Source: Lachnospiraceae bacterium (lineage in GTDB: Bacteria > Bacillota_A > Clostridia > Lachnospirales > Lachnospiraceae). From it: DNA of 8,373 nucleotides. The translations under genes and the position numbers were made by a program. Of the stretch, positions 7,079 to 8,373 are shown piece by piece. The notes below the pieces were generated by a model. It was not told the DNA's origin. It ran no database searches and was given only the letters and a program-made list of their open reading frames with translations. The stretch spans positions 1 through 8,373 of the forward strand of contig JAFXWR010000309.1 in NCBI GenBank assembly GCA_017542725.1, in the 5' to 3' direction. Within the stretch, counting starts at the first letter, position 1, and every line of letters begins with the position of its first letter.

Positions 7079-7623
7079 GACTCATATTTACCGGTTTCAG
7101 TAGAAACGATAATTTTTTCTCCTTTGTCGATAAATAGTGGCACCATCACTGTCGCGCCGGTCTCTACTGTCGCAGGTTTCATAGCTCCTGTCTGTGTATC
7201 ACCTTTAATTCCCGGTTCAGTGTCTGTAACTTCAAGAGTTACCTTAAGTGGTGGCTCAACACTAAAAACTTTTCCGTTATAGAACATAACCTTACAAGTC
7301 TCATTTTCTTTTACAAACTTCATAACATCACCAACTTGTTCTGGTGAAAGCGCAATTTGTTCATAATTACTATTGTTCATAAAGTTGTACATGCCATCAT
7401 TATAAAGAAATTGCATATCTACTCTATCAATTACTGCTTGGTTAAACTTTTCAGTAGGTCTAAAAGTTTTTTCGATAACTCCTCCATTTATAATGTCGCG
7501 AAGTTTAGTTCTCACAAAAGCCGCACCCTTTCCTGGTTTCACATGTTGAAACTCCATAATTTGACATACTTGTACTTCAATTTCAAGTGTCAAACCATTT
7601 TTAAATTCACCTGCTGATATCAT
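7069..7623 (-). CDS. efp: Translation elongation factor P
   Basis: Cytoplasmic factor that binds stalled ribosomes between the P and E sites and aids peptide bond formation at polyproline stretches. It has 184 residues, the normal length, with the three beta-barrel domains expected. Domain I carries the tRNA-contacting loop [10 protein letters not shown] with K32 at its tip, the position equivalent to B. subtilis Lys32, which is modified there with 5-aminopentanol; E. coli uses a different modification at Lys34. Domains II and III end with the conserved [16 protein letters not shown] stretch near 141-156 and [13 protein letters not shown]. The start at 7623 has GGGAGG five bases upstream. It follows the shikimate kinase-like gene by 25 nt; efp next to aro-type genes is common in Firmicutes. 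A likely terminator overlaps its stop codon. Confidence 0.97.
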   Translation of the reverse strand: MISAGEFKNGLTLEIEVQVCQIMEFQHVKPGKGAAFVRTKLRDIINGGVIEKTFRPTEKFNQAVIDRVDMQFLYNDGMYNFMNNSNYEQIALSPEQVGDVMKFVKENETCKVMFYNGKVFSVEPPLKVTLEVTDTEPGIKGDTQTGAMKPATVETGATVMVPLFIDKGEKIIVSTETGKYESRA

Positions 7624-7648
7624 TGGATCCTCCCATAAATTTTATAAA

Positions 7649-8188
7649 TTATTTAATATATATATGACATTTGACTTTATTGGCATAATTATATATTGCA
7701 AGCGCTTCTCTAAATACTGTACTTATCTTTTTATTATCTACATCTATAATATAATTCGCCAATTCTTCATAATATGGTTTCATCTCGTTCATATTTTTTT
7801 CTACAGTAAAGACTGAAAAATTATTTTTTAGTTCCGGTCTCTGCGCATAGTCTGTCTTTAAATTCTCACATATAGTTTCTGCTTTAGCTCTTAAATATAT
7901 AACTCTACCACTAGTTTTTATTAGTTTTCTATTTTCTTCATCTTTTGGAATATCCGAAGATATAGAAACTATCATTCCCTGCTCTATACTATTTTTCAAA
8001 ATATATTTTCCTAAATTATTGTAGTAATCTATTCCTTTTAAATTTACAATTTCTTCTATACTCTTATTCTCTTTTTCTTCAATAAGCGAATCTGTATCAA
8101 TATATTTTAATTCTTTTCTAGAGGCAATTAATTTACCAACCATTGATTTTCCTACACCGTGGTATCCCGCCAAATATATTGTTTCCAT
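7649..8188 (-). CDS. Shikimate kinase-family P-loop protein, probably not an active shikimate kinase
   Basis: A 179-residue P-loop protein with the overall plan of shikimate kinase: Walker A GYHGVGKS at 8-15, the D31-T-D33 motif that follows it, an IEEI segment at 44-47, and a lid-like RPEL with R117. However, residues that hold shikimate in the family are altered: the expected G-E-x-x-F-R-x-x-E region reads G52 to G60 with Asn at the Arg position (N57) and Gly at the final Glu, and the GGG of the V-I-x-T-G-G-G motif reads S77-S78-D79. Nucleotide binding is plausible but shikimate phosphorylation is doubtful. Its place before efp matches the usual position of aroK-type genes in Firmicutes, so it may be a diverged remnant of an aro locus with a new substrate. 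The start lies three bases after the nrdR stop with no strong SD, which suggests translational coupling. The family call is fairly sure; the substrate is unknown. Confidence 0.8.
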   Translation of the reverse strand: METIYLAGYHGVGKSMVGKLIASRKELKYIDTDSLIEEKENKSIEEIVNLKGIDYYNNLGKYILKNSIEQGMIVSISSDIPKDEENRKLIKTSGRVIYLRAKAETICENLKTDYAQRPELKNNFSVFTVEKNMNEMKPYYEELANYIIDVDNKKISTVFREALAIYNYANKVKCHIYIK

Positions 8189-8191
8189 ACT

Positions 8192-8373
8192 CTACTTCTT
8201 CTTTTTACTTGGTTTTATTTTTTCAACTTCTGCATTGAAGTTTTCTACTTCTTTAAATTCTCTATATACAGATGCAAATCTTATATAAGCTATATCATCT
8301 ATCTTTTTTAATTTCTTTAAAACAAGTTCGCCTATCTCTATACTCTTTATTTCTGGTTCATCTCTTAAAGATA
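8192..8373 (-). CDS. nrdR: Transcriptional repressor NrdR, C-terminal 59 residues only
   Basis: NrdR senses ATP/dATP through an ATP-cone domain and represses ribonucleotide reductase genes. Only the last 59 residues plus the TAG stop are in the window; the zinc ribbon and most of the ATP cone lie beyond the right edge. What is visible matches the family's C-terminal part: LRDEPEIKSIEIGELVLKK-like sequence, then the strongly conserved IAYIRFASVYREFKEV at about 27-42 of the fragment. After this comes a short basic tail ending PSKKKK. No NrdR box is seen in the window. The next gene starts three bases downstream, so the two are probably cotranscribed. The identification rests on the RFASVYREF block, which is highly typical of NrdR. 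Confidence 0.9.
   Translation of the reverse strand, partial: SLRDEPEIKSIEIGELVLKKLKKIDDIAYIRFASVYREFKEVENFNAEVEKIKPSKKKK

Noticed and set aside
7079..7200. TCGACA near the 3' end of efp as a possible -35 box for rnf
   Set aside because: No acceptable -10 hexamer lies 16-18 bases downstream on the minus strand, so the call is not supported.
7635..7660. AT-only palindromic stretch between the shikimate kinase-like gene and efp
   Set aside because: A stem of A-T pairs alone with no T-run after it on the minus strand is too weak to be called a terminator; such stretches are expected by chance in AT-rich DNA.

Overview
The window is a tightly packed block of minus-strand genes from an AT-rich anaerobe (roughly one third G+C by eye). 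The gene order rnfCDGEAB, the strong GGAGG Shine-Dalgarno (SD) sites, the type III glutamine synthetase and the B. subtilis-like EF-P loop all point to a member of Clostridia in the broad sense. I cannot name the genus from sequence alone.

In transcription order (high to low coordinates): the C-terminal end of nrdR (8373-8192, cut by the window edge); a small P-loop protein of the shikimate kinase family that lacks key shikimate-binding residues (8188-7649); efp, elongation factor P (7623-7069); a probable intrinsic terminator overlapping the efp stop codon (7078-7049); the complete Rnf complex, rnfC (7031-5703), rnfD (5700-4759), rnfG (4757-4179), rnfE (4177-3482), rnfA (3480-2887) and rnfB (2876-2091); and glnN, a type III glutamine synthetase (2053-1, missing only a short C-terminal tail). 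No intergenic gap exceeds 40 bases, and I found no genes on the plus strand, no RNA genes, no mobile elements, no CRISPR and no convincing promoter.

The core of the window is the Rnf respiratory complex, a membrane ferredoxin:NAD+ oxidoreductase that pumps Na+ or H+ as electrons pass from reduced ferredoxin to NAD+. All six subunits are intact with their cofactor-binding motifs: two 4Fe-4S motifs in RnfC, flavinylation motifs in RnfD and RnfG, membrane cysteine pairs in RnfA and RnfE, and a polyferredoxin in RnfB. Four of the five rnf junctions are only 1-2 nt, and each SD lies in the 3' end of the preceding gene, so the subunits are probably translated in a coupled way.

This is mostly ordinary conserved energy metabolism and housekeeping. 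I see no clear new system. The points worth a second look are the terminator placed between efp and rnfC with no room for a promoter after it, the lack of any terminator between rnfB and glnN, the degenerate shikimate kinase-like protein, and a Cys-rich C-terminal tail on RnfE.
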